DNA of 64,000 nucleotides from Candidatus Competibacteraceae bacterium (lineage in GTDB: Bacteria > Bacteroidota > Bacteroidia > CAIKAF01): contig JACSSC010000039.1 in the NCBI GenBank assembly GCA_014879445.1, positions 82,757 through 146,756 on the forward strand, in the 5' to 3' direction. Under the pieces are notes generated by a model. It worked only from the letters and a program-made list of their open reading frames with translations. It did no database searches and was not told the DNA's origin. Made by a program: the position numbers and the translations under genes. Below are positions 1-10,300 of the stretch, piece by piece. Position 1 is the stretch's first letter. Each line of letters opens with the position of its first letter.

Positions 1-256
1 ATACAAGATATTGTTGAGCACCAAGTATAGTACCCGATGGAACTAAATAAAGCCCCGTAGCGCTGCTGTCTCTAATTCTGAAAAGAGATATGTCAATATC
101 AGCCGAGCCATAATTGTAAAGCTCAAACCAATCTCCTGTATTTCTTGTTGAGTCGGAGTTGTAATGAATTTCAGTGATGGTAAGCGTATGCTGACTATTA
201 AGTTTTTGAGTATATGTCAAGCATAGTACACAAAATAATCCAGCCATGTATTTCAT
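1..256 (-). CDS. Secreted lamin-tail-domain (LTD) protein, cut by window edge
   Basis: Not in the ORF track because the window edge cuts it. Reading the minus strand from the ATG at 256 gives a signal-peptide-like start (MKYMAGLFCVLCLTYTQ) followed by ITEIHYNSDS and GDWFELYNYGSADIDI, then a PSGTILGAQQYLV segment. This is the beta-sandwich pattern of the lamin tail domain (ITEI...WIELYN...IDLS), common in large secreted Bacteroidota proteins, where it is usually one module among several and often precedes a T9SS tail. Only about 85 residues are visible, so total length, other domains and C-terminal sorting cannot be judged. It lies 110 bp downstream of the acyltransferase gene on the same strand and may be its own unit. 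Domain call is by pattern recognition; the biological role is unknown. Confidence 0.72.
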   Translation of the reverse strand, partial: MKYMAGLFCVLCLTYTQKLNSQHTLTITEIHYNSDSTRNTGDWFELYNYGSADIDISLFRIRDSSATGLYLVPSGTILGAQQYLV

Positions 257-366
257 TTTCAAACGGGAAATTTAAAATAAATTTAATACAAACTTTTTAA
301 TTACCAAACATCCATGACAATTAATCTTAAAAAAGATAGGTTTAATAAAAAAAGGATTGTTATATA

Positions 367-2388
367 TTAAAACTGAAAATAGATAAATGCCTGCAAGTCG
401 GATGTGATAAACTGATAAATGAGGAAAACGGTTGCCGTTACGCAGAGCACTTTAAAAGCTGGATGGGAGCGGATAAAGTAATTTCTATATACTTGTTTTA
501 TGCTTACAGGCAGCCAGTGGATAATCATTCCAATCAGAAAGATTACAAATACCCCCCAGTGATTTGCTAAAATCTTAATGGCGGCATCTGCACTCCAGTT
601 GTGAAGCAATTGTTGCATCATTCTATCCACCAGTTCCATCCCATTTCCTGTGTTTTTGATATCTCCGGCTCTAAAGAATAATCGTGTAAAGGAAATAAAT
701 GTGAAAGTGAAGAATACTTTCCAGCCGGTACTCAGCCAGTGATAGTTTTTCTCATAGGGAGATATTTTCTTCCATTCTTTGTATATAACCAATGCAATAC
801 CGTTTAGTGCGCCCCATATTACAAAATTCCAGCTGGCTCCATGCCATAGCCCTCCTATCACCATTGTAATCATCAGATTAATATTTGTAATAATAGCATT
901 TTTCATCGGCTTGTACACTAGAGATAACAATAATGAAAGTAAGGTGAGTGATGAAAAAATAATGAGAGATGCGAGCCAGTAACTTCCCGAAATCAGTATT
1001 ACAAACAACATAATCACCAAGGCCCAAAAGTATGTACCGAATGTGCTTTTGCGATTCCCACCTAAAGGAATGTACAGATAATCTTTTAGCCATGTACTGA
1101 GCGACATATGCCATCTTTTCCAAAATTCAGCTACGCTGCGTGCTTTGTACGGAGAGTTGAAATTGGTTGGCAGCCGGAAACCCATCCATAACGATACGCC
1201 AATGGCTATATCTGTATATCCTGAAAAATCGGCATACACCTGTAATGAATAAGTGAAAAGGGCCATTAATACTCCAAATCCGGTATAGTTCTCGGGATAA
1301 TCAAAAACCCTGTCAATGAAATTTACAGCCATATAGTCGCCGATAATCATTTTTTTTATTAATCCGTTGAGTATCCAAAACAAGGCCATCCCAAATTCGT
1401 AATGTGTAAGTTTGTATGGCTTGTAAATTTGGGGAACAAATTCGTTGGCTCGAACGATGGGGCCGGCAACAAGTTGAGGAAAGTATGATACATAAAATGC
1501 GAAATCACTGATTTTTTCTACAGGTTTAATCAATCGTCTATATACATCAACCGAATAACTTATGGTTTGAAATGTAAAAAACGAAACACCAACAGGGAGC
1601 AAAATTTCATCTATGTCAAAGTGCGTGCCTGCATATCCGTTACTCCAATGTGCCAGCCAGTTTATAACATGAAAGTCGGTTTGAAATATTTGATTATAGG
1701 CATCCGTGAAAAAATATGCATATTTGAAATAGATGAGTGTGCCCAAATTGAGAAAGATACTGGTGGCTACCAATATGTTTCGCTTTACCTGTTTTTCGGT
1801 TTTGCCAAGGCCTCTTCCTATCCAGTAATCAGTAATGGTGCTAAATATGAGTAGCAGAAAAAACAGTCCGCTTGTTTTGTAGTAAAAAAACAAACTGACA
1901 ATACCCAGAAAGGCATTTCGAATACCAATTTTTTGATAAATGCTGCTGTATAGGGTGAGCACAATGGCAAAGAATGCCCAAAAGAAAAATTTTGTAAATA
2001 TGAGTGGAGATGCGGGATTGAATGAGAAGATATCGCCTAATCCCTGAAAAATAAACGGGAGTAGTTGGTGAATGATGACAATAGTCAATCCTGTGAGAGC
2101 ATTAATGAGATAGCGTTGCAGCGATGTAAGGTGTTGGGAAATGTATGCTTGTTTGTAATGGTGCAATAGCATGCCAATAATGATAGCAGGAAATATAAGT
2201 CCGAGTGATTCAAATAGTGTTCCTGCAGCTGATATCGTATAGAAAATGGAAGAAGCCCAGTTTCGTTTTTCTGCGAATGTGTAAAACAACACCAGAACAA
2301 TGTGTAAAACAATAAATGATACATTGAGCCATGTATCGGGTTGTGTTGGATTGAGTCGTAAGATATCAGCCAGTTGCGACAGATACAT
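367..2388 (-). CDS. MBOAT family membrane O-acyltransferase (AlgI/PatA-like)
   Basis: A polytopic membrane protein of 673 residues that should move acyl (typically acetyl) groups across the inner membrane to an extracytoplasmic carbohydrate. Family hallmarks are clear: FPQLVAGPIVR, WHMSLSTWLKDYLYIPLGG (His427) and GGLWHGASWNFVIWG (His516, the conserved MBOAT histidine). AlgI-type enzymes are usually 450-520 residues; the extra length is mainly an N-terminal block of hydrophobic helices. It is the last gene of a run with two SGNH hydrolases and a LysM protein (10 bp from the upstream gene), the layout expected when the MBOAT subunit loads acetyl and a periplasmic SGNH partner delivers it to the polymer. 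The acceptor (peptidoglycan, exopolysaccharide or another glycan) cannot be read from sequence. Family assignment is firm; substrate is inference. Confidence 0.9.
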   Translation of the reverse strand: MYLSQLADILRLNPTQPDTWLNVSFIVLHIVLVLFYTFAEKRNWASSIFYTISAAGTLFESLGLIFPAIIIGMLLHHYKQAYISQHLTSLQRYLINALTGLTIVIIHQLLPFIFQGLGDIFSFNPASPLIFTKFFFWAFFAIVLTLYSSIYQKIGIRNAFLGIVSLFFYYKTSGLFFLLLIFSTITDYWIGRGLGKTEKQVKRNILVATSIFLNLGTLIYFKYAYFFTDAYNQIFQTDFHVINWLAHWSNGYAGTHFDIDEILLPVGVSFFTFQTISYSVDVYRRLIKPVEKISDFAFYVSYFPQLVAGPIVRANEFVPQIYKPYKLTHYEFGMALFWILNGLIKKMIIGDYMAVNFIDRVFDYPENYTGFGVLMALFTYSLQVYADFSGYTDIAIGVSLWMGFRLPTNFNSPYKARSVAEFWKRWHMSLSTWLKDYLYIPLGGNRKSTFGTYFWALVIMLFVILISGSYWLASLIIFSSLTLLSLLLSLVYKPMKNAIITNINLMITMVIGGLWHGASWNFVIWGALNGIALVIYKEWKKISPYEKNYHWLSTGWKVFFTFTFISFTRLFFRAGDIKNTGNGMELVDRMMQQLLHNWSADAAIKILANHWGVFVIFLIGMIIHWLPVSIKQVYRNYFIRSHPAFKVLCVTATVFLIYQFITSDLQAFIYFQF

Positions 2389-2398
2389 AAATGAAGGA

Positions 2399-3667
2399 TT
2401 ATTTCTGTTTGTTATAAGTATGCATTAAGTATATCTCGTATTCTTTCAGGATGGCTTCAAACAATAAGTCGCCCATGAGTTTATAACCGGGCGTAGAAAA
2501 GTGTACCCTGTCTTTTTTCCCTAGTCCGTTGTTCATCCATGTTTCCATACTGCCCAATCCTCCCATGATGGAGAAAAAATCCCAAACGCTAATATTTTTT
2601 TCCTTGGCTATTTGTAACATGATACGTTGTACGGATTCCCCATTTTTGTTTACATAATACTTTTTTTTGTATTTTCTGAAGCTGTCATTATTAGTAATTA
2701 AAATGATGGCGGCATCCGGATTGGCTATTAAAACTGAGTCAATCAGCTTCCTGTAGTTTCTTTCAAATACACTACCGTCAAAATCTTTCGAGGCCGCATC
2801 GTTGATGCCTAATCCAAAAATTACAAGGTCGGGTTTGAGAATTCGTAATTGTGATGTAAGTAAAACACAGCGAATAAATGAATATGTGCCAGCTCCATTT
2901 ACTCCGGCAGCATGATAGGTTATTCCGGGGTCGTTGTTTTCGAGTTGTAGTCCATATAACGTAAATCCCCATTGTAGCGAATCGGTTTGTTTGAATCCTA
3001 ATGTGATGCTATGATAATATCCGGTGAAAAGGATATCAGTGTATCCATTAGGCATATTATTTACTATTCGGTAAAAATTAGTATCAACATCAACCGGATA
3101 TATCGAAAATTGATTTGAATCGTTTTTGTGAAATACTCGAATGCGATTGAAGTCGTAGGATTGGTAATAGTCGGTTTTCAGCGATAAACTTATACTGGCT
3201 GTTGTGTCTTTTGTGGTTGCTGAGATTCCTGTTATGCCTAATTCGCAGAATGTGCCGTGCTGTGTGTTTTTACATGATTCCCATTTGCCGGTGTAGCCGG
3301 CTACATAGTTGTATGGATTGTTGGTATTGGCAATGCGGTATGGGAAAACTAATCCCCGACTGCCTTTGTTGCCCGGGAAAAATGTACTGAAACGCTCACG
3401 AATGCGACCTGAAAAAATATCGGCTTGTACATGCGATCCTCCAATATGCAGAATATGGATATTCCCTTTACCGGAGAAAATCAGTTGGTCGAGTTTTTTG
3501 AAAAATGGAAGAAATCTGTGATTGTTGTTCGGAGAAATCAAATGGTTTTTTTCATATTGAATGAAAGGATAGGTATTGTACATATATGGATATTGACCAT
3601 ACGAAAGTGTGAATGATGCTTGCATGCACATTAGTAGCGATAGTAAAATATGTTGAATAAACTTCAT
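2399..3667 (-). CDS. Secreted SGNH/GDSL-type hydrolase or acyltransferase partner of MBOAT
   Basis: A 422-residue exported protein: signal peptide MKFIQHILLSLLMCMQASFTLSYG, then SGNH blocks. Block I reads HIGGSHVQAD, with the nucleophile Ser78 inside GGSH instead of the textbook GDSL; block III is FGLGINDA and block V is DRVHFSTPGY. The catalytic Ser, Asn and Asp/His are therefore present. Such proteins next to MBOAT genes act as acetyl-esterases or, like AlgJ/AlgX and PatB, as periplasmic O-acetyltransferases. The gene is 10 bp upstream of the MBOAT gene and 5 bp downstream of another SGNH gene, so one transcript is likely. Which of the three SGNH proteins transfers and which hydrolyses cannot be decided here. 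Confidence 0.82.
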   Translation of the reverse strand: MKFIQHILLSLLMCMQASFTLSYGQYPYMYNTYPFIQYEKNHLISPNNNHRFLPFFKKLDQLIFSGKGNIHILHIGGSHVQADIFSGRIRERFSTFFPGNKGSRGLVFPYRIANTNNPYNYVAGYTGKWESCKNTQHGTFCELGITGISATTKDTTASISLSLKTDYYQSYDFNRIRVFHKNDSNQFSIYPVDVDTNFYRIVNNMPNGYTDILFTGYYHSITLGFKQTDSLQWGFTLYGLQLENNDPGITYHAAGVNGAGTYSFIRCVLLTSQLRILKPDLVIFGLGINDAASKDFDGSVFERNYRKLIDSVLIANPDAAIILITNNDSFRKYKKKYYVNKNGESVQRIMLQIAKEKNISVWDFFSIMGGLGSMETWMNNGLGKKDRVHFSTPGYKLMGDLLFEAILKEYEIYLMHTYNKQK

Positions 3668-3672
3668 TAATT

Positions 3673-5133
3673 TTACGGCTGTTGTTTTAAATCATGAATT
3701 GCTTCGATTCGTTTTTCAATTCTGTATTCATTATAGTCATTCATCAATGCCTCAAAAAACAGTTCGGCAATTTTTTGTGCACCTTTGTTAGTAAAATGAA
3801 TATAATCTTTCCCGGCTAGACCTTGCTCTACCCAAGCAGGCATGGAGTTTATGCCTCCCATAACATCCAGCATATCCCAGTAAGCACCCTTCGCATCAAA
3901 TGTTGCCTTCTTTAAGTTGTTACGCACATCTTCTATGTATGGATAGGATTGCATTTGCCCGTCAATGCGTTTCGACATATCAGCTAATCCAATAACCAGT
4001 ATTGATAAATCTTTCTTTAAACTTCTCAAATACATGATTTGATCATAGAATTTCCGACCGTAATCTGCTGCATTCTTTTCACCTTTGATGGATGGCATCA
4101 TGTTACCGCCAAATTGAAGTATAAGTAGTTTTACATTTAATGCTTCAAAACTTTCTTTTAGCAATGCCGAATCGGCACGGGTAAAGATGGTGCCTGAGCA
4201 TCCACGCATAGGTAAATTATCAACCGAAACACCTGATTTCCCATCTAATGCTATGCCATATACTTCCGGCGAACCTCCGCCAGAGAACTGTAGAGTGATG
4301 GTTTTGGGAAAGGTGTCTAACTCCCATTCTAATATATGAAGTGCTTTGCCGGGTGTTGCTTGCTGTGTGCCGTATGTTTTGCCATGTGCAGAAAGCGAAA
4401 CTGTAGCAACCGATTCAAGATTTCCAATGAGAACCTTCACTCGATTAATCATCTTGGCTCGTTCGTATGATTGATGGCTGAGTGTAAATGTAATGTTGGC
4501 ATGATCGGTATATTCTGACATATTGAGCATCAATCCGTATCTTTTATGATTAGCACGCAAATCAGTATCCATTCCCCAGCATGCATATCGCCGCCACGAA
4601 CCTCCCGACGATTGCCTGATGGATGTGGATGGAATCACTTGAACGGGTGGATGCAGCCCCGGCCCACTTCCTCCAAAACGTATCTGAAGCTGCTCCCTTA
4701 CATATCCGGTAATGCGATCCATCTCAATCTGTGAATCGCCATAATGCATGATGCGTAACGTGCCTTGCCTTTCTTCTACATTCTCTAGTGCATCAAAGAA
4801 ATTATGCAGAATACGCTTGTTTGATTTTGGATAATGTATGCGGCTAGGATTGGATAAGCTGATTTCGCGAAATGCTCGTAAGCTGTCATCTAACGAATGT
4901 AACTCTCTAAGCAATGTGCTGTCCTTTTTTCGATTCAATACGTCATCTATGTTCGCATAATTAATCCCTTTGTTGTTAAACATGTCAGAAACAGATGGAA
5001 ACCTAAGAGAAAATGATGGTGAAAATTGAATGCCTTTCGGAAATAGATAGGTAAATAAAATCATGATAACAGAAAGCGAAATGAATACAAGCATCATGAA
5101 TCCCAATATGCGAAATGGCGTAATCTTTTTCAT
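3673..5133 (-). CDS. Membrane-anchored SGNH hydrolase/acyltransferase-like protein
   Basis: This 486-residue protein begins with an uncleaved-looking membrane helix (ILGFMMLVFISLSVIMILFTYLF) and exposes the rest to the periplasm. SGNH features: block I MHYGDSQIEMDR with nucleophile Ser134, block III LQFGGNMMPS and block V DYIHFTNKGAQ. Between blocks I and III lies an insert of roughly 180 residues with beta-rich character, larger than in single-domain esterases; comparable inserts serve as carbohydrate-binding modules in AlgJ/AlgX-like proteins, but I cannot assign it to a family. The gene sits 3 bp after the LysM gene and 5 bp before the next SGNH gene. Membrane anchoring beside an MBOAT channel suggests it is the best candidate for the direct acyl-transfer partner; that is inference. 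Confidence 0.8.
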   Translation of the reverse strand: MKKITPFRILGFMMLVFISLSVIMILFTYLFPKGIQFSPSFSLRFPSVSDMFNNKGINYANIDDVLNRKKDSTLLRELHSLDDSLRAFREISLSNPSRIHYPKSNKRILHNFFDALENVEERQGTLRIMHYGDSQIEMDRITGYVREQLQIRFGGSGPGLHPPVQVIPSTSIRQSSGGSWRRYACWGMDTDLRANHKRYGLMLNMSEYTDHANITFTLSHQSYERAKMINRVKVLIGNLESVATVSLSAHGKTYGTQQATPGKALHILEWELDTFPKTITLQFSGGGSPEVYGIALDGKSGVSVDNLPMRGCSGTIFTRADSALLKESFEALNVKLLILQFGGNMMPSIKGEKNAADYGRKFYDQIMYLRSLKKDLSILVIGLADMSKRIDGQMQSYPYIEDVRNNLKKATFDAKGAYWDMLDVMGGINSMPAWVEQGLAGKDYIHFTNKGAQKIAELFFEALMNDYNEYRIEKRIEAIHDLKQQP

Positions 5134-5136
5134 CAG

Positions 5137-6519
5137 TTATTTTCTTTTGATCTTGAGCCGTTGTCCCGGATAAATCAGATTGTTTTTTATGTTATTATTT
5201 TGAATGATATCCGACTCTGATATCCCGTGTTTGTTGGCTATGCGCCATACCGAATCACCCGACTTTACTGTGTAATATATCCATTCTGTTTTGGTTGCAG
5301 TATTGGGTTTGTTCTCGGTTTCTTTTATCGTGGATTCTGTTTCTTTCTCGTTTTTCTCTGTTTGTGATTTATCGGTTACGCCTTCGTGAATAATAAGCGT
5401 CTGACCTACATAAATTACATCTGATTTTAGATTATTTAACCGTTTCAACTGCTCAATACTGACACGGTATTTTTGTGCAATTTGCCCAAGATTATCTCCT
5501 TTCTCAACACGGTATGTAACTTTTTTTTCAGTTTTTGTTGCAGTATGCTCTGTCTTTGTTTCCTGATTTGATATGTTTTTTTCTATATGGACGGGCACAC
5601 TCTGTTTCTGAATTATATTAGAATCTGCCGGCTCTTTGTATCCCTTGTATTTTTCAATAAGTTCAACAGGTATTTTGATTTGATATGTAGGCGATTGTGG
5701 TACGATGCCTCGAATAAATATGGAATTCCAATGTTGCAAATCCTGTGTTGAAATTTGTAAGTATGTGGCTAAATTTTCAAATTTCAAAAACTGATTACAT
5801 TCTACGGGTTGTAATACTGGTGTGGGGGGGAGTTTCTTAGGGGTAAGTTCATATTCGGAATAATAATTTGTTAGATAAATTGCAGACACGTATGCGCCAT
5901 ACATTTTTTGTATTACCGGATGCATTGATTCAAGTAAAATACCAAAATTTGTATTTCCATGATTGCGACTTATGGCTGCATTGACCTCGGAAGGGCTTGA
6001 GATAAATGAAAGCAAAGCTAATCCCCAATCGCCATATAGTTGGTGTAATGACTCTAGATATTCGATGGCTGCATTTGTTGATTTTTGCAAATCCATTCTT
6101 TCATCTATCCAGTACGTTATTTTTAGTCCATATCTAATGGCTGTAATATATTGCAGATTCCAGTATCCTGCTCCGCCTATTTTGCTATTTTCCGTTGGTG
6201 AGTATGCAGATAATGAAAGCGGCAAATGCGATAACTCTTCGGGCATGTTTTTTTTACGTAATTCCTCTTCAATCCTTTGTGTATGAAAGGCCGAAAGGGT
6301 TAATAATACCTGCGATTCGGTTCTGTTTTGATACATGCGTTCTCGAATGGATTGAAGTGCATCAACCGTAGGTTCTAGCGGGATTTTCTTTTCTACTTTT
6401 TTTAGTCGCCGGTAAATCACCGAATCTACATCATGCCATGCAAAAACCTGCGTAGTCGTTAATATAGTGACGACTATGACTAGCAATATGCATTTATTTG
6501 TGTAAGCGACGATTTGCAT
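5137..6519 (-). CDS. LysM protein with degenerate lytic transglycosylase (MltD-like) domain
   Basis: A 460-residue exported protein with an N-terminal signal sequence ending near TTTQVFAW, a GH23/SLT-like domain (about residues 50-215), a Ser/Thr/Glu-rich linker and two C-terminal LysM modules (about 335-378 and 414-458; YRVEKGDNLGQIAQKY and YTVKSGDSVWRIANKH). MltD-type enzymes carry LPxVESxxNPxAxSxxGAxGxWQF; here the matching stretch is LPLSLSAYSPT followed by SKIGGAGYWNL, so the catalytic Glu is Leu103. The fold signature is kept while the acid/base residue is missing, which suggests a glycan-binding scaffold instead of an active transglycosylase. Its place inside the MBOAT/SGNH run (3 bp from the next gene) hints that it positions the acylation machinery on peptidoglycan. 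Family is clear; inactivity is a strong prediction. Confidence 0.83.
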   Translation of the reverse strand: MQIVAYTNKCILLVIVVTILTTTQVFAWHDVDSVIYRRLKKVEKKIPLEPTVDALQSIRERMYQNRTESQVLLTLSAFHTQRIEEELRKKNMPEELSHLPLSLSAYSPTENSKIGGAGYWNLQYITAIRYGLKITYWIDERMDLQKSTNAAIEYLESLHQLYGDWGLALLSFISSPSEVNAAISRNHGNTNFGILLESMHPVIQKMYGAYVSAIYLTNYYSEYELTPKKLPPTPVLQPVECNQFLKFENLATYLQISTQDLQHWNSIFIRGIVPQSPTYQIKIPVELIEKYKGYKEPADSNIIQKQSVPVHIEKNISNQETKTEHTATKTEKKVTYRVEKGDNLGQIAQKYRVSIEQLKRLNNLKSDVIYVGQTLIIHEGVTDKSQTEKNEKETESTIKETENKPNTATKTEWIYYTVKSGDSVWRIANKHGISESDIIQNNNIKNNLIYPGQRLKIKRK

Positions 6520-6599
6520 TCTTCAAAGATTGTACATTATAACACAAATTGAGGACGGTGATTTGAAAACTTTTCAACCGGATATTGTGGGTTGATTGC

Positions 6600-7325
6600 T
6601 TATTTCATATATGGATGTATAATCTCGGCCCATTTGCTGTAAACCGTACTTCGAATATGTATCCCATCACTTAAAAATTGTACTGAATCAACTATCCCCG
6701 ATGATTTAAGCAGAGTTTGGGTTAAGTCAATATATGTTAGTCGCTCTGTTTCGCGTTGTTGAATATATTTTTTTATAAGTTGATTGGCCGTCTGAATTTT
6801 AGGCCAATAATTCCAGCTTTTGGGGCAGGGTTTGATAGATAAATAGTATATTTTTGTTTGTGGCAAATGTGTTTGTATCAGTGTGTCGAATTGTGCAAAT
6901 GAGTACCATACATCGCCGGGTAAGGTGTAGGGTAGTGTCATGTCGTTTTCGCCACAATACACAAATATACGACTAGGGGCATATGCTAATACCAATCGTT
7001 TTGCATAGTGCAATAACTCCACAAATGTGGAACCTCCAAATCCTCTTCCTAATACAGGGTGTTCTTTGAAATCAGTTTTGAGTGTTTTCCACCCTCGTAT
7101 GGATGAACTGCCAACAAATAAATAGCCACCGGCTTGTGGAGGGGTTAGTGAGTCCTGTTTTTCAAATTGCCTTACTTGTTTTTCAAATCTATGGATAACC
7201 TTATTTACCGAATCTCGAATAGAGCTCCTTCGGTACAGCGTGTCTGACGTAGATTGCGCACAACACATCCGGCCTGAAACGGATAGCGAAATTACAAAAC
7301 ATACAATGATTATTCTATGCATCAT
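6600..7325 (-). CDS. Secreted SGNH hydrolase (PAF-acetylhydrolase-like esterase)
   Basis: A compact 241-residue exported enzyme of the SGNH family. A signal peptide ends near SGRMCCAQ; the possible lipobox-like Cys pair at residues 21-22 leaves lipoprotein processing open. Block I is FVGSSSIRGW (nucleophile Ser74), block III VYCGENDMT and block V DGIHIRSTVY, which matches the 'GSSSIRxW' subfamily of small acetyl-hydrolases. It is 80 bp upstream of the LysM gene and 26 bp downstream of the metalloprotease gene on the same strand, so it could belong to either transcript. With two further SGNH proteins in the next 5 kb it probably acts on the same acylated surface polymer. Substrate is not readable. 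Confidence 0.82.
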   Translation of the reverse strand: MMHRIIIVCFVISLSVSGRMCCAQSTSDTLYRRSSIRDSVNKVIHRFEKQVRQFEKQDSLTPPQAGGYLFVGSSSIRGWKTLKTDFKEHPVLGRGFGGSTFVELLHYAKRLVLAYAPSRIFVYCGENDMTLPYTLPGDVWYSFAQFDTLIQTHLPQTKIYYLSIKPCPKSWNYWPKIQTANQLIKKYIQQRETERLTYIDLTQTLLKSSGIVDSVQFLSDGIHIRSTVYSKWAEIIHPYMK

Positions 7326-7351
7326 TCACTATAACCTGACTTCCTTTTTTA

Positions 7352-10300
7352 TTATTGCTTAACAATCTTCCAAACCCCTAATTTTTGTTTTAGCTGATAT
7401 ATATTCAGCCAATACATTCCCGATGCAAATGATTGTATATCTATTGGTATCTGCATCCAGTCAGTCACGGATTTCTCTATATGCCAACGTCGAACAACTC
7501 GTCCTAATGCATCAGTAATCTCAAAATCAAGATTGTTTTGCTGAGATAGTGAAATGTTTACATACACTTTGTCGGTTGATGGATTCGGGTAAATCGAAAC
7601 AGATGTAGTGGCGGTTGCATTACCATCAATGCCTGATTCAAACAATATGATATCTGAGTAGATGGTATCTGTACAGCCGATACCGTTTGCAATGTGCCTA
7701 ATATTGTATGTGCCCCAGGTAGGAAAAGTGTGGGTTGGATTTTGTACTGTTGATGAAAATGATGGTCCGTCCCATATCCATGAGGTTGCATTCGTAGCTG
7801 TTGAGTAGAAGTCAACTTGCAAGCCATTGATATTGGTTGTGAATCCGGCAATAATGTTGCCGATGATGGCTTCAATGGGTACTCTTGGTGATACGCAATC
7901 TTCTTCTTGTATTTCCCAGTCATAAAAATAATAATAGTACTGGCTGCCGGCTGATGATCCTGTGATGCTGATTAGGCCTGCAATAGCATATGGATAGGTG
8001 GGGCCGGTGTTGTTTCGGTATAAGTTCATTTCAGAACCTCCCAATCTGTAGTTGGTACCTGGTAGTAAATCAAAGTTAAGCGATATTCGGCTTTGTCCCG
8101 AAGGGATATAGACATACCTTGTGTCAATAATGTTTCCGGCGTTATCCCATAATGTAACAGTACGGTTTCCGGCACTGCCTGAATTAACCCATACTGATAG
8201 TAATGTAAGTGGTTTGTTCACAGTAAAAGTGAGATATTGTGTTGATGTGTTATTGTGCATGCCTCCTGAGCCAAATGATGAATTGACAGGGCCGACATAT
8301 TGCAGAGGGGCACTTACAACCTGCTCTACATAATAGGTAGTGCTGTTGTTTAGCAAAGGAGTAGTAAAGCTACTGCCTGAATGAAACGGGTTATTGTCAC
8401 TTAATTGGTAGTACCAGTTGATTAGCCCTGTTGCGGATGCATTGAGTGTGAAACTGGAACTGTCGCATGCACCCTGATTGAATACAATGGGCGCATCAGG
8501 TCGGTCAATGGTAATGTAAGCGGGTTTTATGATGGTGTTTGAGCCAATGTTATTGGTTACGGTCAATGTTACATCATACACCCCATCATTTAGGTATGTA
8601 TGTGATGGGTTTTGAATATTGGCTTGGTTGCCATCGCCAAAGTCCCAAAGCCATGTATTGGCACCTTGTGTGGTTAGGTCAATAAACTGAACAAATCCAT
8701 TGCAGGATGTTAAGGCAGTTGCATTAAAATCGGGTGAGGGTGGTGTAGTAGGAAGTGTGCATTGCCAGTGACATATGAATCCTTGGTCAGTTACGCTTAC
8801 ATCTGAATATTGACGTAGGGTGATGCTGCCACCTGAAGAAACGATAGTACCGCCGTTGGGTAATGACGTGCCGGAATATTGACCGATTAAAGGACTGGTT
8901 ATATCTGGTCCGTCGTAAATATAGAGGTAATCATAATCTTGTTCGAATCCAAATTGGGTAAATTGCAGCGTAATATATGATGCACCATTGGGGGCAATGG
9001 TAATCACGGCATTGGAATTGTCTTGATAATTGCCGTTTAGTCCACCCGAATCATATAATGTGCCTGAACAACTGGTTTGTGTTTGGCTGGCGCCTGTAGG
9101 ATTTAATGTGATAGCACAGGGGATGCTGTCGTGTATGATGATATATTGGGTTTGTATAATGCTGTCGAGCCCGCATGCGCCACCGTTGGCTACTAGCTTA
9201 ACATTATATGCGCCGGGATTCATGTATATATGGTTGGGATTGATGGATGTACTGGTATTTCCATCTCCAAAGTTCCAAAGAAATGAGCCCGCATTGGTAC
9301 TTTGATTATAAAACTGAACGCTGACTGGCGCTGCACAAAACAGCGTGGAAGGGGTTGAAAATCCGGCTGCAACGGTAGGCGAATAAGGCATGCCAACTCC
9401 TACGGCATACCATGCATTTGTAACGGCTTCTACTTGTGGCGTGCATGGCCCGTACAGATCAATCGCTGATTGTATGGCGTAGTATCTTGCATCGGCATAA
9501 TTGCTGTTGGGTGTCAGATATACACTGAGATTACGGTAAGCCACAGCTGATGCTATACCAAATCCTTGACCGGTAACATTGAATGAATTGCTTAAGTCAT
9601 TGGTGCCTGATCCTCCCATCACCAATAAATAAAACCAATAATTTTGTACGCCTGAGTTGGTATGCACACCTCCATTATCTGCTGTGCCGGTGTACCAGTG
9701 CGTGCCTGTATAAGTATCGGGATCGCTGAAGAGATTGGGATTGTTCATGCTCCGAATTCCATTTCCGCTCGGCGTGGCTTCTTCTCCTATTCTCCAAATA
9801 GGGTTTTGATTCAGATTGCCTCCTCTGGCAAAATAATCAACACATACTCCAAATATATCACTGAATGATTCGTTTAATGCCCCTGATTCATTCTGATATA
9901 TTAGCCCGGCAGTATATTCGGTTAATCCATGTGTGATTTCATGTCCTGTGATATCAATGGATGTGAGTGGGTAAAATGTTGTACCGTTCCCATCTCCGTA
10001 TGTCATGCGCTGCCCATCCCAATAGGCATTATTATAATTTACATCGTAATGTACATAGCTTCGAAGCTTAAACCCATTATTATCTATACTGTTTCTGCTG
10101 AATGTGAGAAAAAAATAATCGTATGACATTTCTGCACCCCAATGTGCATCTCCTGCATATTGGTCAAGCTGTGCATTTACATTATTCCAATTATTGTCGC
10201 TGTCTGTAAAGTCAACAGCGCTTCCATAATTGGTGCCTTGGTTCATATTATAGGTTTCTATCCCATTTCCTCGGCCTGTTTCTCTGAGTCGGTATATGCT

